Positions 7,062 through 14,448 are shown, counted from the first letter of the stretch. The stretch: 37,594 nt of DNA from Acidobacteriota bacterium (GCA_003165615.1 PLWR01000358.1:577-38170), one strand, 5' to 3'. Notes: generated from the sequence alone by a model not told the origin. Translations and numbers: made by a program.

Positions 7062-7507
7062 GGGAATTATATAGTTAACTCCCTCAAGGATGCAAATGGC
7101 TGATTGGAAAACAGTTCGCTATGACCCGACCTATACCGAAAAACTGGACGGTGAGGTCATTCCACTTTGCGATGCATTAAACGGTGCGGGGTTCGTTACG
7201 GTTTCCTCCTGCTCGGGGCATGGCACCCGCAGAGGTACTATCTGGTTTGAGCACAGCAACGATGAGCGAATTGAAAGCATGGCTCGTTTCGTTCTCAAGA
7301 CAACAAATCGTGATTTTTGTTCGTTTTACGTTCAGTTCCAAAAGGAAATTCTGGTGGATGGTTACGGGTGGTCTTTGATGGTATCGCCGAACGAGGTCTA
7401 TCGGTCCACGCCTGAAAACGAATCTCTTGGGCGGGTTGTGCGAGGATTCAGTGAGGTTGAGGCTGCAATTATGAAGTGGAATCAAGGGAGTTAACTATAT
7501 AAGTCCC
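7062..7507. mobile_element. Single-gene cassette bounded by 23-bp inverted repeats (cassette A)
   Basis: Left repeat 7062-7084 and right repeat 7485-7507 are inverted copies with 22 of 23 matches; the inner 18 bases (TTATATAGTTAACTCCCT and complement) are perfect. They enclose exactly one gene, whose TAA stop is supplied by the right repeat. No transposase or recombinase lies inside or beside it, and no clear target duplication is visible. The inner end (TTAACTCCCT) resembles that of the cassette at 12283-12535 (TTGACTCCCCT). Base composition inside is AT-richer than the neighbouring genes, by eye. Mobility is inferred, not shown. Confidence 0.6.
7090..7494 (+). CDS. Small protein of unknown function inside inverted-repeat cassette A
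   Basis: A 134-aa (or 132-aa) cytoplasmic-looking protein without signal or membrane segments. The block GFVTVSSCSGHGTRRGTIWFEH (about 34-55) is its most distinctive part. The SSCSGH motif recalls the SCSGR motif of TYW3-type proteins and short phage-type proteins with a CSGH or CCGH motif, but I cannot assign a function. Two starts are possible: ATG at 7090, or ATG at 7096, for which the AAGG at 7086-7089 is better spaced (6 nt). The 7096 start lies 11 nt inside the left inverted repeat, the same distance as in the second cassette. The last codons and stop lie in the right repeat. Codon use looks AT-richer than the neighbours, suggesting acquisition by transfer. Confidence 0.72.
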   Translation: MQMADWKTVRYDPTYTEKLDGEVIPLCDALNGAGFVTVSSCSGHGTRRGTIWFEHSNDERIESMARFVLKTTNRDFCSFYVQFQKEILVDGYGWSLMVSPNEVYRSTPENESLGRVVRGFSEVEAAIMKWNQGS

Positions 7508-7732
7508 AAACCAAACACCTCTTTTACCATGGCTTGGCCTCCTGGACACCTTCTCTTAGTGCATGATCCTGCGTCCGTTCAAGGTAGTCAAGGGAAGGGA
7601 AGATTTCTTACAGGGGTTTTGACCCGCCTCGGACCAGCAAACTATAATCCTGGAACCGGCCTTCTCGGGGATTTTCTTGCCGTTTCCCCCGCAAGTTGTG
7701 CCGCCCCAGCCAGCCTGCAACAAATCGCTATC

Positions 7733-7810
7733 TTCACCGCCGAGGCGCTGAGTCGCAGAGAAAAGCCTCTTCATCTCCCGACCTCAGCGTCTCTGCGCCT
7801 CGGCGGTGAA
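7733..7810. repeat. Palindromic dispersed repeat with 16-bp perfect arms
   Basis: TTCACCGCCGAGGCGC (7733-7748) is inverted at 7795-7810, with CGCAGAGA and TCTCTG further in. A related half copy (GCGTCTCCGCGCCTCTGAGG) sits at 22649-22668. The 370-base gap 7495-7864 otherwise shows no gene; the open frame running through it into the lactonase gene is repeat-derived. Confidence 0.7.
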
Positions 7811-7864
7811 GTATCCTCCAAACTCCTCTTGCGCTTTGCCCCGCGAATGCGCTTTTATAGGGGC

Positions 7865-9088
7865 ATGAAAAACCTGACTAGATTTGCACTCCTATTTACC
7901 GCACTTTTCGCCGCCTGCTTCTGGTTAGCGGACGCACGCGGCGCTGAAAATTCTGGCAGCCCGAGCAACTACCTGGTTTACATCGGCACCAACACCGCGC
8001 AGAAAAGCCAGGGGATTTATGTTTTCAAATTTGCCGCGGCGGCGGGAAAGCTTACGCCGCTCGGTTTGGCGGCGAAGTCAGACAATCCGGGCTTCCTCGC
8101 CATTCATCCCAACCACCGTTATCTCTACGCGGTGAACGAAATTGGCGAATACCAAGGGGAAAAGTCCGGCAGCGTCAGCGCCTTTTCCCTTGACCACAAG
8201 ACGGGCAAGCTCACCCTGCTGAACATCGTTGCCTCGGGCGGCTCTGGGCCTACACATCTAGTAGTTGACAAAACCGGCAAGTACGTGCTGGTGGCCAACT
8301 ACGGAGCGGGCAGCGTGGCGTTGCTTCCCATTCTCGCGGACGGCCGTTTGGGCGCGGCCACTACGGTTCTGCCGCAGACCGGGCACAGCGTCGACCCGGG
8401 GCGCCAGCAGGAGCCGCACGCACATTCCGTCTATGTGTCGCCGGACAATCGTTTCGCGGTCTCCGCGGATCTAGGGACCGACCAGGTTTACGTTTATCGC
8501 TTCGACGCCAGCAAGGGAACGCTGGTACCGGGTAATCCACCTTCCATCGCGGTCCCGGCCGGCAGCGGCCCGCGCCACTTTGCGTTTGATCCGCACGGCA
8601 GGTTTGGGTACGTGATTGAGGAAATGGGTTCCAGCATCACCACCTTTGCCTATAACGCCATGCTTGGCGTGCTGAATCCGCTGCAAACCATCTCAACTTT
8701 GCCCAGTGATTACAAGGGCTCCAGCACCTGCGCGGAGGTGGAGATGCACCCGAGCGGCAAGTTCCTTTATGGCTCCAATCGCGGCCACGACAGCATCACG
8801 GTTTTTGCCATCGACCCGGTCAAAGGAACGCTGACCCCCATCGAGTACGTACCCACCGGGGGCAAGACTCCGCGCAATTTCGGAATCGACCCCACGGGCA
8901 ACTACCTGATTGCCGCCAACCAGGATTCCGACAGCCTGACGGTGTTTCGCATCGATCCCAAAACCGGCCGCCTGACTCCCAAGGGACAGAAGGAAGAGGC
9001 CCCAACGCCCATCTGCGTCATATTTGAACCCGTCGAAGAATCAGTCAATGTGCATATCGGGGCGTCGGTTGAATGGGTAATTCAGTGA
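7865..9088 (+). CDS. Exported lactonase-family seven-bladed beta-propeller protein (6-phosphogluconolactonase-like)
   Basis: Belongs to the lactonase/Pgl (YbhE-type) family. The mature part begins with NYLVYIGTNTAQKSQGIYVFKF and continues through propeller blades with IHPNHRYLYAVNE, GPTHLVVDKTGKYVLVANYGAGSVALLPI, PHAHSVYVSPDNRFAVSADLGTDQVYVYRFD, GPRHFAFDPHGRFGYVIEE, MHPSGKFLYGSNRGHDSITVFAID and TPRNFGIDPTGNYLIAANQDSDSLTVF. The N-terminus MKNLTRFALLFTALFAACFWLADARGAE is a Sec signal peptide, so this is a periplasmic or secreted form rather than the cytosolic pentose-phosphate enzyme; its natural lactone is unknown. I chose ATG 7865 because it gives a compact signal peptide. An in-frame ATG at 7847 is possible, and the frame extends upstream through repeat sequence. 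Confidence 0.88.
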   Translation: MKNLTRFALLFTALFAACFWLADARGAENSGSPSNYLVYIGTNTAQKSQGIYVFKFAAAAGKLTPLGLAAKSDNPGFLAIHPNHRYLYAVNEIGEYQGEKSGSVSAFSLDHKTGKLTLLNIVASGGSGPTHLVVDKTGKYVLVANYGAGSVALLPILADGRLGAATTVLPQTGHSVDPGRQQEPHAHSVYVSPDNRFAVSADLGTDQVYVYRFDASKGTLVPGNPPSIAVPAGSGPRHFAFDPHGRFGYVIEEMGSSITTFAYNAMLGVLNPLQTISTLPSDYKGSSTCAEVEMHPSGKFLYGSNRGHDSITVFAIDPVKGTLTPIEYVPTGGKTPRNFGIDPTGNYLIAANQDSDSLTVFRIDPKTGRLTPKGQKEEAPTPICVIFEPVEESVNVHIGASVEWVIQ

Positions 9089-9240
9089 TGTGTGATTTTG
9101 TGATTTCGTGATTTGGTGTTTTGGCACTAGTGTCCGGAGTCAGAAGGTCATTGATAAAGGCTGCGACTCGCGGCCGACCGTTCCCCAGCCCCGTTAGGGG
9201 TACAAGAAGCTGTGAAAGGATCTCCGAACGGGCAAAAGCA

Positions 9241-9332
9241 TTTCACGCCAAGGCGCAAAGTCGCAAGGGACGCAAAGAGAACAAAGCAGTTATTCTTTGC
9301 AAGTCTTTGCGACTTGGCGTCTTTGCGTGGGA
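9241..9332. repeat. Imperfect inverted repeat rich in GCAAAG/CTTTGC
   Basis: ACGCCAAGGCGCAAAGTCGC (from 9245) is matched by an inverted, imperfect arm ending GGCGTCTTTGCGT near 9328. This is a typical low-complexity dispersed repeat. It fills most of the 395-base gap 9089-9483; the frame starting at 9121 passes through it and is not real before 9484. Confidence 0.6.
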
Positions 9333-9483
9333 TTGTTTATTTTTTCACAGCGTCTTGCTCCATGGGCTACATTCTTACGTCCCGATGCATCGTGACCGAG
9401 ATCATCATCGAACTTCTGACTTGGGACGCTGGAAGAGTGGGCTGCCGCTTTTGCGAAGTAATCTGTTGGAGGAGGAAGGTTTG

Positions 9484-10263
9484 ATGAACAACCGAAAATG
9501 GATATGGCTCTTTTCCGCCGTAATGATTCTGGCGCTGGGGGGATGCAGTAAGAAGGAAGAACCATCAGCAACGGAAGCGGGAAAGGAAGCCGCCACCGCA
9601 CCTCCGCCTATCGATCCGGCAACAGTGGGCGAAGTAACCGGCAAGGTTCTCTTCGAAGGAACGAAGCCCCAGCCGCAGCGAATTGTGATGGACGATGACC
9701 CCGCGTGCTTGCAGAAGCACCACGGTCCGGTGTTCGCTGAGGACGGCGCGGTGAATGATAACGGCACTCTCTCGAGCGTGTTCGTCTACGTTAAAGCGGG
9801 CGCCGAGAAATACACCATTGCGCCGCCGGTGGAACCCGTCACTCTTGATCAGGACGGTTGCATGTACAAACCCCATGTGCTGGGAATTATGGCGGGTCAG
9901 ACGCTTCGGATTGTTTCCAGTGACGACACCACGCACAACATCCACCCCATACCCCGGAACAATCGTGAGTGGAACATGTCACAACCTTCCGGTTCGCCGC
10001 CTATCGAACAAAAGTTTGTGCGGCCGGAAATCATGATCCTGGCAAAGTGCAACAATCACGCGTGGATGCGGGCGTGGATCGGCGTCACCTCCAACCTGTT
10101 CTTTGCCGTGACGGGCAGCGACGGCACGTTCACCCTCAAAGGGCTGCCGCCGGGAGACTACACCATCGAAGCCTGGACAGCGACCTTCGGAACGCAGGAA
10201 CAAAAGGTGACCGTCGGGGCGAAGGAATCCAAGACCGTCGATTTCGTGTTTAGGGCATCGTGA
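9484..10263 (+). CDS. Cupredoxin-like lipoprotein with a carboxypeptidase-regulatory-type C-terminal domain
   Basis: A 259-aa lipoprotein: the signal MNNRKWIWLFSAVMILALGGC has a good lipobox with Cys21. After a Pro/Ala linker, residues about 51-200 form a beta-sandwich with DDTTHNIHP and KCNNHAWM. The H...C-x2-H-x2-M arrangement is the type-1 copper pattern of plastocyanin-like cupredoxins. The C-terminal 60 residues (GSDGTFTLKGLPPGDYTIEAWTATFG...) are a carboxypeptidase-regulatory-like domain. Likely an outer-face electron carrier or copper-handling protein. A strong ribosome site (GGAGGAGGAAGG) precedes the ATG. The gene is followed, 67 bp on, by ctaA, then ctaB and a DUF420 gene, which supports a respiratory role. 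Copper binding is inferred from the ligand pattern. Confidence 0.85.
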   Translation: MNNRKWIWLFSAVMILALGGCSKKEEPSATEAGKEAATAPPPIDPATVGEVTGKVLFEGTKPQPQRIVMDDDPACLQKHHGPVFAEDGAVNDNGTLSSVFVYVKAGAEKYTIAPPVEPVTLDQDGCMYKPHVLGIMAGQTLRIVSSDDTTHNIHPIPRNNREWNMSQPSGSPPIEQKFVRPEIMILAKCNNHAWMRAWIGVTSNLFFAVTGSDGTFTLKGLPPGDYTIEAWTATFGTQEQKVTVGAKESKTVDFVFRAS

Positions 10264-10330
10264 CAAAAAGATGTGGTAATCTAGTGATATCAGGGCAATT
10301 TTAGGACTCTCAAGGGGCAAGGTAACTGCT

Positions 10331-11293
10331 ATGACAGAAGACCATCACTGGCTTCATCGTTACGCGACGTTCGTCGCCTTTTGCACGTTTCTCCTTATCA
10401 TTGCCGGCGCGCTGGTGACCGGCCACGACGCGGGCCTTTCCGTGCCTGACTGGCCCACATCCTTCGGCACCTTCCACATGCCGCGCATGGTGGGCGGAGT
10501 AAAGTTTGAGCACGGCCACCGCATGATTGCGGGAACGGTTGGCATCCTTACCATACTTTTAGCCATCTGGATCTGGCGTCAGGATTCCCGGCGTTGGGTT
10601 CGATGGGTGGGCTTGGCGGCGGTGATGGCGGTGTTGGCACAGGCGGCATTAGGCGGAATCACCGTGCTGTTCTATCTACCCGTGGCGATTTCCACGGCGC
10701 ATGCTACTCTGGGGCAAATCTTTTTCTGCACCGCCGCCAGCCTCGCCTTTTTTACGCGCGCCGACTGGAATTGGGATGAGCCCAAGCTGGAAGACACATC
10801 CAGCCCATCGTTCCATCTCCTCACCACCATCACCACTGGCGTCATTCTGCTGCAACTGATCCTGGGCGCGGTTTACCGTCATACTAACGAGGGCGTTATC
10901 GTCGGGGATTGGGTGCGTCATTCCACCAAAGAGGCAATCATCGCCCCGCATGTGGTGGGAGCGTGCGTAGTGACGCTGCTGGTGGGATGGGTGGTTTCCA
11001 CCGTCCTCATGCGCTTCGGCAAACAGCCGCGTTTGCTGCGCCCCGCGCTGCTGCTGGGGGGATTGCTGGTGGCGCAACTCTTTCTGGGCATTGGTTCGTA
11101 CTTTATGAAGATGGCCGCGCGCAGCGCTCCGCAGCCGTTGCCGCCCGTGGTGGATATAACCACCGCGCACGTAACCGTGGGCGCGCTGATTCTGGTGACG
11201 AGTCTGTTTCTCACCTACCAGGCGCGGCGATTTGTGGCGACCCCCAAACAGGAAATGAAGATCGCTTCTTCGCCGCATCAGGCAATAACGTAA
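10331..11293 (+). CDS. ctaA: Heme A synthase (CtaA/COX15 family)
   Basis: Oxidises the C8 methyl of heme O to the formyl group of heme A for aa3/caa3-type cytochrome oxidases. Eight hydrophobic segments are arranged as two four-helix halves. The heme-ligand histidines appear as FEHGHRMIAG and STAHATLGQ in the first half and APHVVGA and TTAHVTVGA in the second. The GLSVPDWPTSFG block after helix 1 is diagnostic. Length 320 aa is usual. ATG start; SD-like AAGGGGCAAGG lies 8-20 nt upstream. It sits between the cupredoxin-like lipoprotein and ctaB in one orientation. No oxidase structural genes are in the window. Confidence 0.95.
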   Translation: MTEDHHWLHRYATFVAFCTFLLIIAGALVTGHDAGLSVPDWPTSFGTFHMPRMVGGVKFEHGHRMIAGTVGILTILLAIWIWRQDSRRWVRWVGLAAVMAVLAQAALGGITVLFYLPVAISTAHATLGQIFFCTAASLAFFTRADWNWDEPKLEDTSSPSFHLLTTITTGVILLQLILGAVYRHTNEGVIVGDWVRHSTKEAIIAPHVVGACVVTLLVGWVVSTVLMRFGKQPRLLRPALLLGGLLVAQLFLGIGSYFMKMAARSAPQPLPPVVDITTAHVTVGALILVTSLFLTYQARRFVATPKQEMKIASSPHQAIT

Positions 11294-11299
11294 TGTAAC

Positions 11300-11316
11300 G
11301 GCGGGTATATCCCGCC
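11300..11316. repeat. Palindromic repeat between ctaA and ctaB
   Basis: GGCGGG-TATAT-CCCGCC lies seven bases after the ctaA stop, in the same AACGGCGGG...CCGCCAT context as the repeats at 1604 and 26021. Confidence 0.65.
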
Positions 11317-11344
11317 ATTTGATAGGACGGCATTAAACAGCGAC

Positions 11345-12274
11345 ATGACGCAAGAGACGCAAAACTCGTCCCTCGAGGCCGCCCCCTCCGGGCGGGGTTC
11401 GCAGCCAGCGTGGCTGATTCACCTGGCCGACTACTGGACGCTGACCAAGCCGGAAGTCAACTTCCTGGTGCTGGTCAGCGCCCTGGTGGGGTTCTACCTT
11501 GCCGAGCCGGGCGCGGTAAAGGGATGGTTGCTGTTCCACACGCTGATGGGAACCTTACTGGTGGCCAGTGGAACGGGCACGCTCAATCAGTATCTTGAGC
11601 GCCACACGGACGGTTTGATGCGCCGAACCGCCAACCGGCCACTGCCGGCGGGGCGTTTGCGCCACTGGGAAGCCTTGTGGTTTGGAGTTTTCCTCGCCAT
11701 CGCCGGCGGGGCGGAACTCTGGATCGCCGCCAATCCGCTGACCAGCGCGCTGGCTCTGGCGACCCTTGCCACGTATCTGATCTTCTACACCCCGCTCAAA
11801 CGCCAGACGCCGCTGTGCACCGTGGTCGGAGCGTTTCCCGGCGCCGTGCCCCCGCTCATCGGCTGGGCAGCGGTCCGCAACGGCTTGAGCCCGCAGGCGT
11901 GGGTGCTTTACGCCATCCTTCTCTTATGGCAATTCCCCCACCTGCTGGCGATCGCGTGGATGTATCGGGAGGATTATTCGCGGGCAGGATTGCAGATGCT
12001 GCCGCGCCACGACCACGACGGTCGCTCCGCCGCACGGCAGATTATTGCCTGCACGCTGGCGCTGCTGCCCGTGAGCTTGATTCCAGCCTTTACTGGACAC
12101 GCGGGAAAGGTCTATCTGGTGGGCGCAGGAATTCTGGGTGCGGGGTTCCTGTATTACGGCGCGCGCATGGCGGCCCAGCGCACCAACGTCCTCGCCAGAC
12201 AATTGCTGATGGCGTCGATTATCTACTTGCCGCTGGTTTTCGCCCTTTTGATGTTCGATCGGACGCGGCAATAA
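11345..12274 (+). CDS. ctaB: Protoheme IX farnesyltransferase (heme O synthase) CtaB/CyoE
   Basis: Adds a farnesyl group to heme B, giving the heme O that CtaA converts to heme A. This UbiA-superfamily membrane enzyme has about nine hydrophobic helices. The prenyl-diphosphate motif reads NQYLERHTDGLMRRTANRPLP (residues 81-101). The first acidic ligand is Glu85 instead of the usual Asp, while Asp89 and the MxRTxxRPL part are intact. A second acidic motif (YREDYSRAGLQMLP) follows near residue 209. The N-terminal 25 residues are hydrophilic. ATG start 51 bp after ctaA, separated by the palindrome at 11300. A mobile-looking cassette with a 10-bp target duplication sits immediately after the stop codon. 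Confidence 0.94.
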   Translation: MTQETQNSSLEAAPSGRGSQPAWLIHLADYWTLTKPEVNFLVLVSALVGFYLAEPGAVKGWLLFHTLMGTLLVASGTGTLNQYLERHTDGLMRRTANRPLPAGRLRHWEALWFGVFLAIAGGAELWIAANPLTSALALATLATYLIFYTPLKRQTPLCTVVGAFPGAVPPLIGWAAVRNGLSPQAWVLYAILLLWQFPHLLAIAWMYREDYSRAGLQMLPRHDHDGRSAARQIIACTLALLPVSLIPAFTGHAGKVYLVGAGILGAGFLYYGARMAAQRTNVLARQLLMASIIYLPLVFALLMFDRTRQ

Positions 12275-12282
12275 AACGGATT

Positions 12283-12535
12283 TGGGGTATGCACTTGACT
12301 CCCCTTAGTCATTTCCCGTACTCCAAGTCCAATGGGTGACAGGGGACACTAAAGCCTGACCCGTCGAAAGTGACATAAACGTACTGGTCATAGCTTTTCT
12401 TTCGGGCAATAGTGCCACTCTTTTGCTTATCTTTCGTTGTGACTCGCTGACCGGGCTCTGGATTGACACCGTAATAAGATTTCACATATTCATAGGCCAC
12501 GGTTACCCTCCAAGGGGAGTCAAGTGCATACCCCA
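12283..12535. mobile_element. Single-gene cassette bounded by 24-bp perfect inverted repeats, with 10-bp target duplication (cassette B)
   Basis: Terminal repeats 12283-12306 and 12512-12535 are perfect 24-bp inverted copies (outer end TGGGGTATGCACTTG, inner end ACTCCCCTT). AAAACGGATT occurs directly outside both ends (12273-12282 and 12536-12545), as a target-site duplication would. The insertion point is right at the ctaB stop codon. The 253-bp element contains one 63-codon gene on the minus strand and no transposase. With cassette A it shares inner repeat ends, one gene per unit, and an 11-nt distance from repeat to start codon. Confidence 0.78.
12309..12500 (-). CDS. 63-aa protein of unknown function inside inverted-repeat cassette B
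   Basis: Starts at GTG (12500-12498) behind a strong ribosome site, GGAGGG, spaced 5-6 nt. The site abuts the inner edge of the terminal repeat. The product is hydrophilic and basic in the middle, with YVKSYYGVNPEPGQRV (5-20), a lysine-rich loop and QYVYVTFDGSGFSVPCHPLDLEY (40-62). The pattern of beta strands with a conserved-looking VPCHP looks like a genuine small folded protein, perhaps a short SH3-like barrel; I cannot name a function. The stop is 2 bp from the left terminal repeat, so the gene fills the element completely. The frame stays open upstream through the repeat to 12722, but that part is palindromic repeat sequence. Composition is AT-richer than the flanking genes. Confidence 0.7.
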   Translation of the reverse strand: MAYEYVKSYYGVNPEPGQRVTTKDKQKSGTIARKKSYDQYVYVTFDGSGFSVPCHPLDLEYGK

Positions 12536-12621
12536 AAAACGGATTTATCCCCGCGAGCTTGGAAGGGCGGGGCTGCGGAAAAACGTGCAGGGATTTCGTG
12601 CCCTGCAAGGGCAGAATTATG

Positions 12622-12790
12622 TAGCCGGGGGCAACGCCCCCGGAACACGTGACATTGAATAGCCGACCCTGAAGGGGTCGTACTACCCCTTGCCGCGTAA
12701 CCCAAGACCGCCGGGACGTCACCGGGATTCGACCCTTTCAGGGTCGGCTATTGTTGGGGGGCGCTTTCCGGGGGCGTTGCCCCCGGCTAT
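12622..12790. repeat. Nested palindromic repeat cluster
   Basis: Hairpins CCGGGGGC-AAC-GCCCCCGG (12625-12643) and CCGGGGGC-GTT-GCCCCCGG (12768-12786) sit at the ends of a larger inverted repeat whose inner arms are AATAGCCGACCCTGAAGGGG (from 12658) and CCTTTCAGGGTCGGCTATT (to 12752). TTTATCCCC occurs on both outer sides (12543 and 12797). With cassette B this fills the 630-base gap between ctaB and the DUF420 gene. Confidence 0.75.
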
Positions 12791-12904
12791 TTAGTTTATC
12801 CCCTGCGGGGATGGGGATGGATATTGCTCTGGGTTTATCCGTAGACTGTGAAGCCCCGTGCTTCGGCCATCGCCAATCTGAAATGAAATATCCTCCGGTA
12901 ACCC

Positions 12905-13324
12905 ATGCTACATTTTTTCCCACTGATTGATGCCACACTCAACGCCGCCAGCGCCGTTTTGTTGATCTGCGGCTACTACTTCATTCGGCAGAAGAACATT
13001 CCCGCGCACCGGGCCTGCATGCTCTCGGCCTTCGCGACCTCGATACTCTTTCTGGTCTGCTACCTGACCTACCACTACTTTCACGGTGTAACGCGCTTCC
13101 CAGGACACGGCTTGGTTCGGACATTTTACCTTACCTTGCTCGGTTCGCACACGATCTTGGCGGTGGTGATTGTCCCCCTGGTGCTGACCACGCTCTATCG
13201 CGCCTGGCGCCAGCGCTTCAACCTGCACCGGCGCATCGCCGTCTGGACGCTGCCTTTGTGGATTTATGTTTCCGTCACCGGGGTGGTGGTGTACTGGATG
13301 CTTTACCACATGAAATTCAATTGA
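12905..13324 (+). CDS. DUF420 (CtaM/YozB-like) membrane protein
   Basis: A 139-aa protein with four hydrophobic helices and conserved membrane histidines in the pattern of DUF420: AHRACMLSAF, YLTYHYFHGVTRF, LGSHTILAVVIVPLVL and HRRIAVWTLPLWIYVSVTGVVVYWMLY. Family members such as CtaM are needed to assemble active heme-A oxidases in Firmicutes, and here the gene follows ctaA and ctaB, which fits that role. The ATG at 12905 has no obvious ribosome site. It was probably separated from the upstream operon when repeat elements and cassette B accumulated between 12275 and 12904. Confidence 0.85.
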   Translation: MLHFFPLIDATLNAASAVLLICGYYFIRQKNIPAHRACMLSAFATSILFLVCYLTYHYFHGVTRFPGHGLVRTFYLTLLGSHTILAVVIVPLVLTTLYRAWRQRFNLHRRIAVWTLPLWIYVSVTGVVVYWMLYHMKFN

Positions 13325-13343
13325 AGGCAATAGAGGCCGACTC

Positions 13344-14438
13344 ATGATCCCGGTGCTTTTCGCACTTCTCTCGGGCGCAGGTGCATGGATGGCATGGCGC
13401 CGCAATCCGCTCTATTCCACCCGTTCCACCCTGCGGTCCACGGCCTTTGTGCTTTTGGCTATCGCCGCTGTGATCGGTGTCGTCGTCGCGGCCGTCAACC
13501 TCACCATCCACCGGTCCCCCGCCGTAGCGTTCGGCACCATGGGGGCAGTCGTGGTTTTTGGCGCCCTTTCCCTGATCTTTATTGTCCAGAGCGTGACGAC
13601 TCCCCAGGAAGCGAAACTGGCAACGGCGCTGCCGCCCTCGGCGAAGCTTGTCCACATCCATCGGCAGAAGGTCTACAAGTTGGCGAAGTTCTTCGCCATC
13701 CTACTGGCCACCTTGGGGATCCCGGCAATAGTGATTCCCGGCAATGTCCGGTATGCCTTTCTGGCACTGGGCAGCATCCCTCTTCTTCTGGCAGTCGTTC
13801 TCCTGCCGGTCATGTATTTCAACGCCCGGAATTTCGATCGCTCGCTCACCGCCCTCATATGCAACCCATGGATCCACTGGCAATACCCGCCGGAGCAATG
13901 GAAGCACTGGACCGAAGTTCAGGCGGAACGTGTAAAGGCAACGCCTCCCAAATTCATCTTGAAGCGCGACTGGCGCAAGTTCACCTGGCCATTCGCCATC
14001 ATCGCCGGGGGAGTCTTCATTTTCACGCCGGGCTCCTGGCTGGCGAAGACGCTCTATGTCCTTGGCTGCTGTGGAGCAGTTCTTGCACTCGTCGTTTGGA
14101 GCGCGCGAGATACCCAGCGCGCCCCGGAAAAGCTGCGTACGGCTCTCCTCAAAGTCGCTCCCGAGGTCTACTTCGGTCATGACGGACTGTTCTGCAATGG
14201 CGTCTACACCACCTGGCTCGGCCTCAGTACTTACCTGATCTCGGCGGCGATCGATGCGAGGCCACCACGCAGTTTGATCTTCCACTTTGAGAAGTATGTA
14301 CCCAACCCTTACGGGGGAAGCCCGGGAATCCCCATCGACCAAAGTGTTCTCATTCCCCCCGGTGCCGAAAGCGACATTGTGCGCCTGCAACAGCAGCTCA
14401 CCACCCGCTGCTCCAAGGCGCGAATCGTTCTCGCCTGA
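13344..14438 (+). CDS. Multi-pass membrane protein of unknown function
   Basis: 364 aa with about seven hydrophobic segments: three in the first 90 residues, two around 112-160 and two around 215-250. A hydrophilic stretch rich in W, P, E and K (ALICNPWIHWQYPPEQWKHWTEVQAER, about 170-197) lies between the second and third groups, and a soluble C-terminal 120 residues contains EVYFGHDGLFCNGVYTTWLG. The architecture resembles sensor-less inner-membrane proteins whose cytosolic tail binds something, but I recognise no family. Begins 19 bp after the DUF420 gene on the same strand. No SD better than GGCAAT is visible. Convergent with the next gene, with 10 bp between stops. Confidence 0.75.
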   Translation: MIPVLFALLSGAGAWMAWRRNPLYSTRSTLRSTAFVLLAIAAVIGVVVAAVNLTIHRSPAVAFGTMGAVVVFGALSLIFIVQSVTTPQEAKLATALPPSAKLVHIHRQKVYKLAKFFAILLATLGIPAIVIPGNVRYAFLALGSIPLLLAVVLLPVMYFNARNFDRSLTALICNPWIHWQYPPEQWKHWTEVQAERVKATPPKFILKRDWRKFTWPFAIIAGGVFIFTPGSWLAKTLYVLGCCGAVLALVVWSARDTQRAPEKLRTALLKVAPEVYFGHDGLFCNGVYTTWLGLSTYLISAAIDARPPRSLIFHFEKYVPNPYGGSPGIPIDQSVLIPPGAESDIVRLQQQLTTRCSKARIVLA

Positions 14439-14448
14439 ACGCCGCCCT

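Noticed and set aside
7529..7864. N-terminal extension of the lactonase gene
   Set aside because: It translates the palindromic repeat 7733-7810 and would bury the signal peptide starting at 7865.
9121..9483. N-terminal extension of the cupredoxin-like lipoprotein
   Set aside because: Repeat sequence; the lipoprotein signal and the GGAGGAGGAAGG site fix the start at 9484.
12501..12722. Upstream extension of the cassette B gene to 137 codons
   Set aside because: The extra part crosses the terminal inverted repeat and the palindromic cluster; the GTG at 12500 has a strong, well-spaced ribosome site.
12715..12740. tRNA-like GGGATTCGACCC
   Set aside because: It is an arm of the palindromic cluster and no cloverleaf can be drawn around it.
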